From Colocasia esculenta (lineage: Eukaryota; Streptophyta; Magnoliopsida; Alismatales; Araceae): a stretch of DNA of 64,000 bases. A program made the translations under genes and the position numbers. The notes under the pieces are model-generated. The model was not told the origin of the DNA, searched no databases, and worked only from the letters and a program-made list of their open reading frames with translations. The stretch covers positions 70,378,119-70,442,118 of the forward strand of contig CM024759.1 of NCBI GenBank assembly GCA_014218235.1, given 5' to 3'. Positions 1 to 10,300 of this stretch are shown here, in pieces (the stretch's first letter is position 1; every line of letters starts with the position of its first letter).

Positions 1-313
1 CTCTGGACCAGCAATGTTTAGTGGGCCAGTCGACCAAATGCCTCGTTGGCCTCGGTAGTATTGGGCCGCCATCCTAGTGATCTGCCATGGACCGCATGGT
101 ACAAATGAAATGGTGTCTCCTGACATGCAAATTGGGAGCAAGTCATCGTCTTGTTCGTGAGTTCAGAAAATTAGCTGAGCTCAAACAGAACAGTAGCAAG
201 CCAATTTGACAGGGGTACCCCTGGTTAAACCCCCATTTTTAGTTTGACAGGGAGGGGTAGAGGAAACTAGGGGTAACCACAATAATTGCGGTTATCTGTG
301 GGTGGCGGACTAG
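1..313. other. Non-coding flank left of the Harbinger element
   Basis: No gene is visible. The segment holds a perfect 12-bp palindrome AGGGGTACCCCT at 211-222, which recurs at 7173-7184 inside the right end of the neighbouring transposon. The 200-313 stretch therefore probably belongs to the same repeat family, possibly an older or nested copy. Runs of GGGGTAACC-like words continue into the element end. Confidence 0.5.
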
Positions 314-600
314 TTTGATTCATGGTTAAATTACCCATGGGTAGTTTATCCATGGGTTCACTAGCCCATCTTTTTGACTTTGGATGGTTGGTTAGATTAT
401 CCCTGGTTACTTTTTATTTTTTTTAATCAACTATATACTTTGACTCTATTTATCTTTATTAAGGGAATGTAAAAAGTTATAATTTTAAGAGATATATAAT
501 AAAATATTATGTGCAATTTAATGATATTTTTTTAAAATTTTTTTGGAAAAAAAAAAGTTACCCACCCTCTACCCCGACCCATTTTGGCAACACTTTTTCC
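314..600 (+). repeat. Left terminal repeat of the Harbinger element
   Basis: The repeat begins TTTGATTCATGGTTAAATTACCC and carries the inverted words CCCATGGGTAGTTT. An AT-rich core (TTGACTC, ATTTAATGATAT, a long A run) follows, then GTTACCCACC. The same order is seen in reverse complement at 7561-7210 and again in direct orientation from 7606. The inner limit is approximate. Confidence 0.65.
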
Positions 601-784
601 TACCCAGGGGTACACTTACCCGAGGCAGCTTAACCCAGAAATTGCCCTACCCTGCTTTGACGAGAAAAGCGGCTGGTGGACATCTGCCCCAGGGTTAGTC
701 GCGTAGGAGACTGGTCGCCCCCTACCCTGTTTCTAGAAAATTACTGCTTTACCCCCCCCCCCCCCCCCCCTGGGCGGTCGACTG

Positions 785-1100
785 CTCTGCGTGACACTAT
801 TCCATCTGTGCACACATGTTCATATTTTGTACAATACAATCATCCAAAAAAATTGTAAAATCGTTAGGAAAATTTACTGAACAAATTCCAACATCAATGA
901 TATGAATTACAAATATTCGTCCAAACTTTGGTGTTGAACTGGGCTGCGGGACACATTATCTCACCGGTCCACACATCTTCATATTTTCTACAATACAGAC
1001 ATCCACATAAATTGTAAAAAGATTATAAACATTTACTAAAATAATACCAACAACACAATAGGATATGAATTACAAATATTTCTTCAAACTTTGGTGTACG
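785..1100. repeat. Diverged tandem duplication, unit about 159 bp
   Basis: Two consecutive units share CTGCGNGACAC, TTCATATTTTNTACAATACA, AATTGTAAAA, GATATGAATTACAAATATT and AAACTTTGGTGT. The first unit starts near 785 and the second near 943. It lies just inside the left end of the Harbinger element. Its role is unknown; subterminal repeats in such elements can bind transposase. Confidence 0.7.
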
Positions 1101-1374
1101 ATTCCTAAAATCAGTCCCTGTTAAATACATACGAAATCAGAACACCATGTACAAAATATTCCAGAAACATGTGGCGCTACAAGCTGCCAACTGCCAATGC
1201 ACATATATCACACACAACAATTATCTGTATTGATACAAAAACAGGTTCAAACGTTCACATAAATTTAAACATACATAGAAGCTTTCTTAACACAATTCCT
1301 CACAAAAAATGTCCAGTGACATACACATAGCCAGAACAGAAACACCCGGGATGGCCCACATTCTTCAGCTCCTA

Positions 1375-1860
1375 CTATTCGTCTACTTCAGGGGGAGTCA
1401 TCATTTGCACCAACTCCTCGTACCATGGAAATTTCTTCCCCTGAATCCACTCGGTTGATGGGTTGATCTGCACCACAAATTAAAACATAAGTCAGAACAA
1501 ATTATCCACAACAGAGATCAGGGGGATTATGGAGGGGGATTGGGCTGAGTTGGGGAACAAACATACCGCTATGTACTCATTCCATTGCAAGTCATTACCA
1601 TACACTAAATTATCGTCCACATCCCATGCAAATCCACCAGTTCCAACCATTTCTTCAATTGTGTAGTACAGAGCCTTGTAGAATGTTATTCTTGCCTTCA
1701 CTTTGCTCCAGGGATAGTTTACTGCTCTAATAGCATTTAGACCATTAGCAAAAAACTTGAGGGTCTTCTCACTGAAGTCCAGCATACCTGCTCCTCCTAC
1801 TAACTTGATCTCATCCTCCAACAGTCCCAACAATGAGAAATCCATGTCATCGGACCACAT
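1375..1860 (-). CDS. Short Myb/SANT-like protein, two exons
   Basis: Exon 1 runs 1860-1567, from an ATG. A GTATGT donor follows and a TTGTGGTGCAG acceptor precedes exon 2 (1467-1375, ending TAG), giving about 128 residues in frame. The core YPWSKVKARITFYKALYYTI followed by GGFAWDVDDNLVYGNDLQWNEYI fits the second half of the plant Myb/SANT-like DNA-binding domain (Myb_DNA-bind_3). It ends with the W-x-Y-I boundary and a PWYEELVQMM tail (compare the PFPLYDQMQML tail in the 4620-5780 gene). The N-terminal part is shorter than usual, and an acceptor-like TTGTTGTTGTAG just upstream of the ATG allows a missing first exon. It sits downstream of the transposase inside the same element. It may be a duplicated and trimmed relative of the element's main Myb gene. 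Whether it is expressed is unknown. Confidence 0.6.
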
Positions 1861-2261
1861 GTCTGTACCTACAACAACAAAAATAAATTGAATTCAATAA
1901 TCCACTTGAAGAAGGCAACAAATCCATCTCATGGGCCTCATGTCCATCTGCCATTTAAAAACCCATGGCAGGCTCTGGAAGGTCGGCCGAAATGGATGTT
2001 TACATTTGCTTCTCAAAATGAGATGGTGGCTTCCATCAGAACTACAAAAATGTCCACCACAGGAAGGAACACATACACAGTCACAATTAAACAGACATAG
2101 AGAGAACACCTTCAAACTCAGAAACATTACAACAAATTTTTAGAAAGTGAAACATGTCACAAAACATATCAATTACACATGACACTTGACATTTTCTGCA
2201 TTATGGAATAGGATGAAACATGCCACAAAACATATCAATTTACATGTGAGTTTCTTTCTTT

Positions 2262-2478
2262 CAGATTTCTGAGACTTTCTTTCTAATCAGATTTTTGAAA
2301 GTAACAAAACACAGAACAGAACACAATGTATGCACCACAAGACAAGTCTAATCAGATTTCTGAGACTTTCTTTCTAATCAGATTTCTGAAAGTAACAAAA
2401 CACTGCAAGAACAGAACACAATGTATGCACCACAAGACAAGTCTAATCAGATTTCTGAGACTTTCTTTCTTTCTAATT
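2262..2478. repeat. Tandem repeat, unit 91-95 bp, about 2.3 copies
   Basis: CAGATTTCTGAGACTTTCTTTCT recurs at 2261, 2353 and 2448, with AAAGTAACAAAACAC and ATGTATGCACCACAAGACAAGTCTAATC between. The word ATGCACCACAAGACAAG is also present in the transposase exon near 2750, so part of the unit may be copied from the coding region. It lies immediately 3' of the transposase stop. Confidence 0.75.
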
Positions 2479-2562
2479 AAAGTGATTCAATACAACAATT
2501 ACGAAGCAGAAGAAAAATGTTCTGAACACAGACATATGATGCCCATAATCAAATGCTGAAAC

Positions 2563-3796
2563 CTAGTAGGCATTGCCCACAGCCCACAGTTCATCAGCAA
2601 TAGCTTCCCTAATGGCACGTCCAGCTGCTACCGCTGTTGCATTGATGTTCATTGCAATAGGGACATCATCATCCTCAGCATCAACATTTTCATTGATGGC
2701 CTGATTAAAGAAGTCATCATAACCATACTCTCGACGGACAAAATTATGCACCACAAGACAAGCAAAAACGATCTTCTTTTGTGTAGAAAAAGGATACATG
2801 TTTCCCTCTCGAAGTGTTTGGAATCTCATCTTTAGAACACCAAATGCTCGCTCCACGCAGTTTCGTAGTTGAGCATGTCGGTGGTTGAACTTCTCCTGTT
2901 TGTTCTCATATGGCTGATTTCCACGTCGTCGAAATGTGCCAACATGATATCGTATACCACGATAAGGTGCAATGAAAGCATTAGTGTTTGCATATCCGGC
3001 GTCCACTAGATAATACTTACTACCTGGGACAACTAGCTCTTCTCTAGCGACTGCCCATCTTAATACCTTCATGTCCGCAGCACTCCCTTCCCAACCAACA
3101 CATGCATATGTAAAAAGGCCATCAAAGGACACAACTGCCATCACATTGTGTGTGATTTGTTGCTTACGGTTGCGAAATCTAGGATGATCCTCAATTGGGA
3201 CATTAGCAGGGATATGAGTCCCATCGATAGCTCCAAGAGCGTCCTGTAATTGACAAGTATAAATCATTGCAGGGCTGAATAAAGTACATTGAAAATGATA
3301 CTAATAACACAACTGTTACCTTGAAGTATGGGTAGAACTGCTCATTGGTAGCAATGTAAGGATGACAATCATTGGTTACATTTGGTTGTAAAATATATTC
3401 CTCGGCCAAAGAGGCCAATGCAAATGCGAGCTTGTTGACATAGTGGCTAATTGTGTGTGAGCTATGTTGAAAGTGTTCCATCAACACACCTGTAGGCACC
3501 CCATGGCCAACAGCATACAAGAACAAGGCCAACTGTTCGTTGGCACTAACATGACGAGAGTTGCGAATCAAAGACTTACTAACCAGGACATCCTTTAAAC
3601 GAACAAATACCTGTGGATGCACTCGAAATACATTGTAACACCTTTTCTCATGCCCCGTCAAGATGTTATTAACCCAAACCTGTCCAGTATGTTGTGATGT
3701 ATTCATTATCCTACGTGGTATACATGGTCGCCTCTCGTTTCTTTCTTCGGAACATATAGCAGTAATCACATCATCTTCGAACGAGTCGTCCTCCAT
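2563..3796 (-). CDS. PIF/Harbinger transposase (DDE_Tnp_4), two exons
   Basis: Exon 1 runs from the first ATG at 3796 to 3320. The intron is 3319-3244, with a GTAACA donor and a TGTCAATTACAG acceptor. Exon 2 is 3243-2563. The product is about 385 residues. The frame is also open upstream to 3862, but from GTG. The N-terminal half carries the helical region typical of plant Harbinger transposases (NEQLALFLYAVGHG, HSSHTISHYVNKL). The C-terminal half is the nuclease: first Asp in DALGAIDGTHIP, second in YYLVDAGYANTNAFIAPYRG, and Glu in LRNCVERAFGVLKMRF, with VVHNF after it. All three catalytic acids are present. It would cut and rejoin the element ends, in this family together with a Myb/SANT-like partner, here probably the 4620-5780 gene. 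The intron interrupts the frame exactly between codons. No break is visible, so the gene may be functional. Confidence 0.88.
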
Positions 3797-3988
3797 CAAA
3801 ATGGCAAACAACAATCTTCGAGCTGTACATGGCAAAACATTTTGCAGTAGACCATTTGGCACAGAACATAATATTTAATTGCACATTACATGCAATAGAA
3901 GTGATAGAAACGAATACATAAAAGTGACGGTTCACAATAACTAGACCTACAAAAAGGCAATGAAACAACAAATTCATAAACCACATGC

Positions 3989-4336
3989 TCAGTGGCGTAA
4001 TATGATGTTCATAAGAAGACCTACAACGATCAAAGCCAACAACAATATGATGACAACGAGCATGCCAATGACTATGTAAGTCATGGAAAAGCCTTCTTGT
4101 CTTCCTCTTATGTGGACATTAGTGCCACCCTCATGTCGGGTTATGGGGTTGCATGAGGTTGATGTTATATGATGTTCATGCAAATTGAAAGCATCTTCAG
4201 CTTCTTCCAATGAATAAAACCCCTTGAAAGTAGCACCTGGGTAACCATGGACTTGTGCCAAACATTCATTCCACGAAAAATAGATATCGGGCCTACGTCC
4301 CACCCAAACAACATAACAGTTGAACTTACCCATCAT
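3989..4336 (-). CDS. Small RNase H1 N-terminal (viroplasmin-like) protein with membrane anchor
   Basis: ATG at 4336 gives 115 residues. Residues about 6-50 match the RNase H1 N-terminal or caulimovirus VI-like fold (Pfam 'Cauli_VI'). Visible cues are YVVWVGRRPDIYFSWNEC, the QVHGYPGA turn, FKGFYSLEEAEDAF and the conserved aromatic residues. In RNase H1 this fold binds RNA/DNA hybrid or double-stranded RNA. No RNase H catalytic domain follows. Instead there is a polar linker and then a hydrophobic C-terminal stretch of roughly 25 residues (FSMTYIVIGMLVVIILLLAL...) ending in a short basic tail, like a tail-anchored membrane protein. It lies between the transposase and the Myb-like gene in the same orientation. 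I infer that it is an accessory cargo gene of the transposon. Its function is not known to me. Confidence 0.6.
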   Translation of the reverse strand: MMGKFNCYVVWVGRRPDIYFSWNECLAQVHGYPGATFKGFYSLEEAEDAFNLHEHHITSTSCNPITRHEGGTNVHIRGRQEGFSMTYIVIGMLVVIILLLALIVVGLLMNIILRH

Positions 4337-4619
4337 AGATTTCAATCACCTGCAGGAAATAAAAGAACAAAGAAGAGAAGGATGTGTACAACATCAAAAT
4401 AAAAATGAAAACAGTAATATGGATACATAGCCCAAGGTGAACACAAATTGTCCGTTACATGACTTGCAAAATAACTTATACAATACATACGAACAGAAAC
4501 GTAAATGTAATTAGTTTAAAGTACAAAAACATTACATAACATCCTACAAACATGCGGAAAAGTAAAGCAGGTTGGTACTGGTAAATCTTTTCATGTTGGA
4601 GGCTGGTCATCATGCATGT

Positions 4620-5780
4620 TCATGCACCTAAAGTAATCATGGTCAACCACTCAACTTTGTCTTCATCTGGCATAACAGAGAAAACTAACCTCATATTAGG
4701 ATCAGTGAAAAGATTCATACTCTTCAAGAATACACGGTATGGAAGTGTTGGCGTGTTCTTTAGGTCTCTAAGAACTTGTTGTATGCTTGGTATTTGTTGC
4801 TCAATTGGCTGACTATTGTATGATTCATGACCTAGTTCTTTTGCAAATACCCTTTCTAACATTGCATTCCTCTCACGACTAGTCTCAGCGATCATCTACA
4901 ATGCTGAACTTCCAACATCTTTATCGAACATTTTCCTTTTACCTTTATTGCCTACATCTTTCCTCCTACAATTTCGAACTTCCTTTGATGTGGTAGTGTT
5001 TTGGGTCATTGGTGAGCCCTCAGTTGTAGGGGTTTCTGTATGTTGCCCTGCAGAAAAACTCATCATAAAATTGAGATTAACTTGTGACAAGTCAGGTGCA
5101 AGATCATCGACAACGGTAGGTGTAGGTGGAATAGCATTGCGAAAATCGTTGACATGTGTGGTTGGAGTCGTTGGTGATCTTTCTTGCACATTCCTCCCGT
5201 TCATGGCACGTGGAAGGCCTTCTGCCAATGAACCTGTGCAAGTGCTATTTTTGCATAGCATTTGCATTTGGTCGTATAGAGGGAATGGTTTTCGCCTAAT
5301 CGTAGAGAATCTCGAATTCACCTAATATAAATTTGAACATATGTTAATGATATTGTACATAACATAATTTTGTATGATAGATGGAGATGAGGCCAACATG
5401 AAAGTAATGTGACTTACCCTCACCGCCTCATCCCAAGCCCCTTCGTACCCTGGAATTGGAGTTTGGGTTTCTGGATCCCAGCCCCAACCACTCAACTTAA
5501 GAAGTTCTTCGAACAGCGCAAATTTCCTCTTCAAACTTTTAAAACGCTCTTTCACTTGTATCCAAGTGGAATTCTCCCCCACGGCTGCGTTGTATAATTT
5601 TGCAATCGTCGTCCAACTAGCATTTTTGAAATTCCCGCATGGATAGTTTTTTTTATGCATTTCTTCAATCATCAGATCGAGTAAAATGCGATCATTGGAG
5701 GTCTCCCAGTTTGGATGACGACCTTTCGTCCCATCGTCAAGGGATACTGAACCCGGGATGCCTTTCATGTCGTATTTCAT
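4620..5780 (-). CDS. Harbinger Myb/SANT-like protein, interrupted by one in-frame TAG
   Basis: Exon 1 runs from ATG 5780 to about 5418 (donor GTAAGT). Exon 2 starts at 5321 after TTATATTAG and stays in frame. Residues about 18-120 form a Myb/SANT-like domain: NWETSNDRILLDLMIEEM, ASWTTIAKLYNAAVGENSTW, VKERFKSLKRKFALFEELL, SGWGWDPETQ, YEGAWDEAV. A low-complexity Thr/Pro-rich middle and a basic KRKMF stretch follow. TAG at 4898-4896 stops the frame, and the next codon is ATG. The remaining 91 codons, to 4620, keep the usual helical C-terminus of these partners (IQQVLRDLKNTPTLPYRVFLKSM, DKVEWLTMI). A single substitution could have created the stop; readthrough or a separate short ORF are alternatives. 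Such proteins bind the element ends and help import the transposase into the nucleus. Confidence 0.75.
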
Positions 5781-6681
5781 GTATAACAACACTTATATAA
5801 GTGGAATTTAATAAATGATGGCAGAATATGACAGCATGTGTATAAATGGAACTAAATTGTAATACGTATGCTATTTTATTTGACTGCATGCAATACAACA
5901 TCAAACTAAAGAATACTTCATTGCATCCATCGAAATGCTAGATGATAGTTAAAAACAATAGTTTTAATAGGATACTGTTGCATATGCATTACATATGTTA
6001 CAGCACTAGTAAAAGGGAGACATACCTCCAAGAGACATGTGATGGATGCAAGATTTTTTCTGTCTTCTGTGAAATGAAGAATATACATTCCTATTATTTT
6101 TTTTCATGTAAAAAGGTTAGCAAACAGATATGTATAAAGGTTAGCCTCAGCGATCATTGTATGATTCACAACACCTTTTCCATTTGCATATGTAAAAGAG
6201 AACAGACCAATCGTTCGGTATCACAGAATGAACATACAGAGCATGATGCCAGTGATACCTTGGAGCAGTGGGTTCAGTGAAAAACCAAGGTCGGTTTTGG
6301 GAAGTCGCATTTGGGGGTTGGCTTCCCTGAAGACAGTATATACTAGCGGAGGAGGAGGGGTGGCTTCGGAGATCTACCATTGCTCCGGGGGTCGGCGGGG
6401 GAGAAGGAAAGAGGGTTTTCGTCCCGCATGTTATCGGAAGGAGGGTTTTTATGAGAGGCTGCACAGAGGGAGGACGGAGGTGGGGCGAGCAGACTGAGGT
6501 AGGAAGGTATGGCTTCGGGTAGGGCGATGGGGACAGTGGGAGGGGAGGTCGGCCACATTGCGGCGGCGGCGGCAATGCCCTGCGTGGACGTCCGGGAAGG
6601 GATCCACCTCAAAATAGGCCCCCCAAAATGCTCGATCAGGGGCATGAGGAAGAGGAAGAGTGGATGTGGGGGAAGACTTAC

Positions 6682-6764
6682 CTAAGGTAGACAGAGTTGG
6701 AAGAACTTGAGGACGACGTCGAAGCAGATGGCTTCGCCGCGGAAACGTGCTCGTCGTCCTCCAT
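6682..6764 (-). other. Possible first coding exon of a Harbinger transcript
   Basis: ATG at 6764 opens a short frame encoding MEDDEHVSAAKPSAS and a serine run. It ends at a strong splice donor (CTTAG, then GTAAGT) at 6682. The surrounding 6250-7010 stretch is GC-rich and has the look of a promoter or leader. It contains a small tandem duplication of CGTCGCCGGTTTCCCA at 6848-6884. The exon could join the Myb/SANT-like gene or the transposase; I could not identify the acceptor. No protein family is recognisable. Confidence 0.3.
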
Positions 6765-7209
6765 ACGCCGCTCTTGGGTTGAATACATGAGAAGGAGGCC
6801 TCAGGCGCCGGTGAAATAGGGGAAATAGTCGAGAGGAGACAACAGTCGCCGGTTTCCCAGGCACCGTCGCCGGTTTCCCAGACACGCCGGAGAAGACACC
6901 ACTGTGGCGAGTAGTCTCTTCCCAGGGATTCACGCGGAGGTGGACGGTTCACGGGTGGGCAGGTGAGGGGCATCAAGGGAATTACGCACATACCCCCGTT
7001 TAAAGCCTGCTGCCCCACCTCCGCAGGTGGGGCGGAGTTGCCCCGGGTAACCCGGGGTAACGAGGGGCAGCGCGGGGTAAATTGAAGTCGCTTGTGAAAT
7101 CGAGGTTGGCCACTTACCCGGGGGTAAGCGGGCCAGGTGGGGTGGAGTTACCCACAAAAAAGGGGGGTAACCAGGGGTACCCCTGGTTAATCCAACCACC
7201 CACCCCAAA

Positions 7210-7561
7210 CTGAAATGGGGTCTTTAACCAGGGTAACTCTGCCCCTGCTCAACAGGTGGGGCAGAGTTACCCCCCATGGGACAGATTTCTTTTATTTTTT
7301 TTATTTTTCAAATATTTTATAAAAATATTATTAAATTGTAAATATTATTTTAACTATATATATATAAATTATCTTATTTTGAAATTAAAAAAAAACATAA
7401 ATTGAGTCAAACTTTTGAGTTGACTAAAAAAAAGAAAACGTGGGTAAACATACCCCTGTTAGTGGGGATTAGTGGGTAAGATGGCAAACTGAAATTGGTT
7501 AAGTTTTTTGTCAAGGGACCCATGGTTAAACTACCCATGGGTAGTTTAACCATGAATCAAA
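7210..7561 (-). repeat. Right terminal repeat of the Harbinger element
   Basis: This is the reverse complement of the left end: CATGGTTAAACTACCCATGGGTAGTTTAACCATGAATCAAA closes it (parts at 7521-7561), preceded by TTGAGTCAAACTTT and an AT-rich core. The stretch 7020-7210 inside it is rich in GGGGTAAC words and includes the AGGGGTACCCCT palindrome at 7173-7184. Confidence 0.65.
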
Positions 7562-7605
7562 GACAGGAACTTACTGCAGTGTGTGTGTGGAAGGTGTCAG
7601 GCTAG

Positions 7606-8046
7606 TTTGATTCATGGTTAAACTATCAATGGGTTGCTTAACCAAAAATTTATCTAATTTTGTTTTGACAACTTACTCCCACTAACCAGGGATAACTTGG
7701 GTAGACTTACCCACCTTCTATTTTTTTTAGTCAACTTAACACATTGACTCAAGTTATCTTGCTTTTGTAATTAAAAAATAAAATAATATTTATATATACA
7801 TAGTTAAAATAATATTTATAATTTAATGAATATTTTTATAAAATTTTTGAAAAAAAAAAAGTTACCCACGTGGGTAACGGTGCCCCACCTCAAGAGGTGA
7901 GGCAGCGTTACCCATGGATAACAGTAGGTTACCCATGGGTAACCTGTAAAACCTGCCCCCCCCCCCCTCCCCAAACCGTGGGCGGGGTTTACCCATGGAT
8001 AACTTCAAGTTACCCATGGGTAACCCCCCTCCCAAACCGGGCGGGT
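7606..8046 (+). repeat. Third copy of the Harbinger end, direct orientation
   Basis: TTTGATTCATGGTTAAACTATC starts this copy 44 bases beyond the right end of the element. The same internal order follows (TTGACTCAAGTTATC, AATTTAATGAATATTTTTATAAAA, GTTACCCACG), then three TTACCCATGG(A/G)TAAC modules between 7908 and 8022. It forms a large imperfect palindrome with 7210-7561. It may be the remnant end of a second, related element or MITE; no partner end is seen to its right. Confidence 0.6.
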
Positions 8047-8289
8047 CTCTACGTGCATTCGGAATTTTCTAACACATTAAAGTTTTTTTTTGGCAATGTT
8101 AAGATATATATCATTAGGGGAATTCAAACAACAATACAGGGGGCTGAGTAACAACAAAAGTCAGCCAACAAGCAGAAATATATAGCTCACAAGAAGAAAA
8201 AACGGAAAAATAAAAAGAGACCAAGCCAGAGTGCAACACAATCATGCATGGAGGCTCTCAGAGTTTTTCCTCAATGCAGATGGACTCCA
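8047..8289. other. Non-coding spacer
   Basis: AT-rich sequence follows the Harbinger-related repeats. I see no gene or clear repeat. Confidence 0.4.
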
Positions 8290-8880
8290 AAACGTGAGGA
8301 ATGGAAGCTATCCACTGCATGTCAAATTTAGCCACTTTAGCTTCCCAGCCAATCAGTTAACTATTTTGTTTCCTTCCCTTGGGATATGTGTTACCTTGAT
8401 AATTAAGTTCCACAACTTCAATTCGTCATTTACTTGATTGATTATATTCTTGATTTCTTGAGGTGTTTTACCTAGATTTTTAATAGCCTGTATGATTTGT
8501 ATATTATATCACTCTCAATCCATATTCCAACGTAACCTGCAAAAGAAAGCTACCACAGTTAGATAGATCCCATTAAGTGCAGCAATTAAGGCTTCTGCTT
8601 TTGATAATAGAGCAACTTTTGAGATACTAATTACTTCTGAGTGACAGAATTTTCCTTATGGACTCTCTGATGATACTCCCCATTCCAACAATATGTATCT
8701 TAGCACCATATTATTTTGACGCTCCATCAAATTGAGTTTGATCCAACTCTTATAAGGTTTCTTCCATTTTATTCTGACCTTTAAATTTAGCTTCATCCAG
8801 CCCTTATCAGCCTTTGAGGTATCTGCATGTCCCCTTGCTTCACACGGCAGGGTCAAAAATCGGGCCAAATCCATTGGGAG
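8290..8880 (-). pseudogene. Decayed RNase H domain of a plant LINE-type element
   Basis: Read on the minus strand in shifting frames, this segment gives recognisable pieces of the RNase H-like domain (RVT_3) that ends many plant non-LTR retroelement proteins. These are GWMKLNLK, then SKAEALIAALNGIYLT, then YVGIWIESDIQIIQAIKN, then KVTHIPREGNKIVN followed by a stop and LAGKL. The order is correct for the family, with the Glu-containing AEA helix, the ESD acid motif and the final REGN motif. Frame changes and at least one stop show it is dead. No reverse transcriptase domain is seen upstream, so it is a truncated relic. Confidence 0.6.
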
Positions 8881-9945
8881 TGTGAGTCAAAAAAATGTGG
8901 CTAGTTTTATCACTTAGTTTGCACGAAAATATTATGTCTTAAGTCAAATACAAACGCACCACCGATCTCTCCTTCCGATCTTTTTTGCATTTGATTTTTT
9001 GCTGAAAGAAAGAGTAAGAAGAGCAGGTGAACTGTTCAAGGACCAGAATTTGAGAGATGACTTATTTTCCCTTTCTGTATGAATCTTTAATTACATGAAA
9101 TGATCAAGTCCGCTGAAATTTTGCTTTCCTGAATTTTTTTTAAGTGATGATATATTTATATTCCGAGCAATCTCTTATATGTCTACATAATTTTGCAACG
9201 TGTGCGTTTTTATATAGGACTGCTCAGAGGTCTGTTCGGTTCGATTCAATCTATTTTTTAAGCGAACCGAAACCGAACCGACCAACTTATAAATTTAACC
9301 CATTTTTTTGGGCAAACTAATATCAAACTGACTAGGAACTCAATCCAAACTGAACCGACATCTGAAAATGTCAAAAAAAGTTTCATTTTGAGAGAATTGT
9401 GAGTTTAGAACTCACAATCTCTCTATTGAGAAACCAACTGCTAACCATATGAAATAATAAATATATTATTATTTTTATTGTATACGCAATTCGATCGATT
9501 TCATAATAGAAAACTGAATTGAATTGAGGGAGGTGCTCAAACCGAATCGAAAGAGAATGACAGGCTCTCTCCCACTGTTGGTGAGTTGTGAGCAGATTCG
9601 CCAATCCCTGCAAAACAACTACGTACGTGTTCGCCATGTTCTAATTATTAATGTTGTCATAATCTAGCTCATGGCATGGCATCAAATTTATGTGTGTCCA
9701 TTTGTTACAAATACTAATCTGCAAGTATTCACATGTAAGGTATATATATTTTGCGTACGGATACAAATATGGAAGTACGTAACCCTAGAATATTCTCCTT
9801 TGCATTCAGAACGGGACACAACGCATAAAAAATCAAGTTCTTTGATGATCTGCAGACACAATGCCTATTTGTTCATTGAAGTTGTGAGAAGATCACCTGC
9901 CGCGGTAGGTAAGCAATTTACTAACACTCTTATTTAAGGCCTAAT
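8881..9945. other. Intergenic DNA with an AACCGAAC-rich stretch
   Basis: No gene is visible. Between about 9227 and 9560, words such as GTTCGGTTCGATTCAAT, CGAACCGAAACCGAACCGACC and CAAACTGAACCGAC recur. They resemble the larger element at 18540-18960 and suggest a dispersed non-coding repeat family. Confidence 0.45.
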
Positions 9946-10300
9946 TGTCGGAATCTTCCCATGTGATGTGACTAAACAATGGCAGTCTTATAGAACTAAG
10001 TAAAAATTATTATCCTGTACAGCTTCTTAACTCTCATCATCTATCAAGAAAGATTGTGGGCATGTAGGCTTTTCTTATTGTACCATGCGATGCATGTCTC
10101 CCCCCACTTCCCTATAGAGAAGTGCTGAAAGTGAAGATGTTGCACTTGGTCTTGGGGCTTCACCACCTAGAGAGATGGGTGATTGGTGGAGTTGGCAAAC
10201 CAACATGTAAGCCCCACCCAAGATCAGACCTATGTAGCACATGGAGCACCTAGACTCGGTACTTCATGTGGAGTTGGTCTACCTCATCATTCCAAGTCTG
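9946..10300 (+). repeat. Dispersed repeat family X, copy 1
   Basis: The copy runs from TCGGAATCTTCCCATGTGATG to TCATCATTCCAAGTCTGAATTC. It shares ordered blocks with 11213-11600 and 16425-16860: GGAATCTT..CATGTGA, TTATTATC.TGTA, CACCTACNAAGAA, CACATGGAGCACCTAGACTC, GTTGGTC.A.C.CATCATTC. No coding capacity is seen. The family is unknown to me. Confidence 0.65.

Larger units (their letters stand above)
314..7561 (-). mobile_element. PIF/Harbinger-type DNA transposon, about 7.2 kb
   Basis: The element is bounded by inverted copies of a several-hundred-base end that starts TTTGATTCATGGTTAAA at 314 and ends with its complement at 7561. Between the ends, all genes lie on the minus strand: a Myb/SANT-like protein (4620-5780), an RNase H1 N-terminal-like protein (3989-4336), a PIF/Harbinger DDE transposase (2563-3796) and a second short Myb/SANT-like gene (1375-1860). 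A transposase plus a Myb-like partner is the classical plant PIF/Harbinger gene pair; the other two are extra. I could not define the expected 3-bp target duplication, because bases outside TTTGATTC differ on the two sides (CTAG left, GAC right). The exact outer limits are therefore uncertain by a few bases or more. Confidence 0.75.

Noticed and set aside
3863..3986. Overlapping 71-codon minus-strand frame upstream of the transposase
   Set aside because: It is in another frame with no motif; the region is more likely leader or intron.
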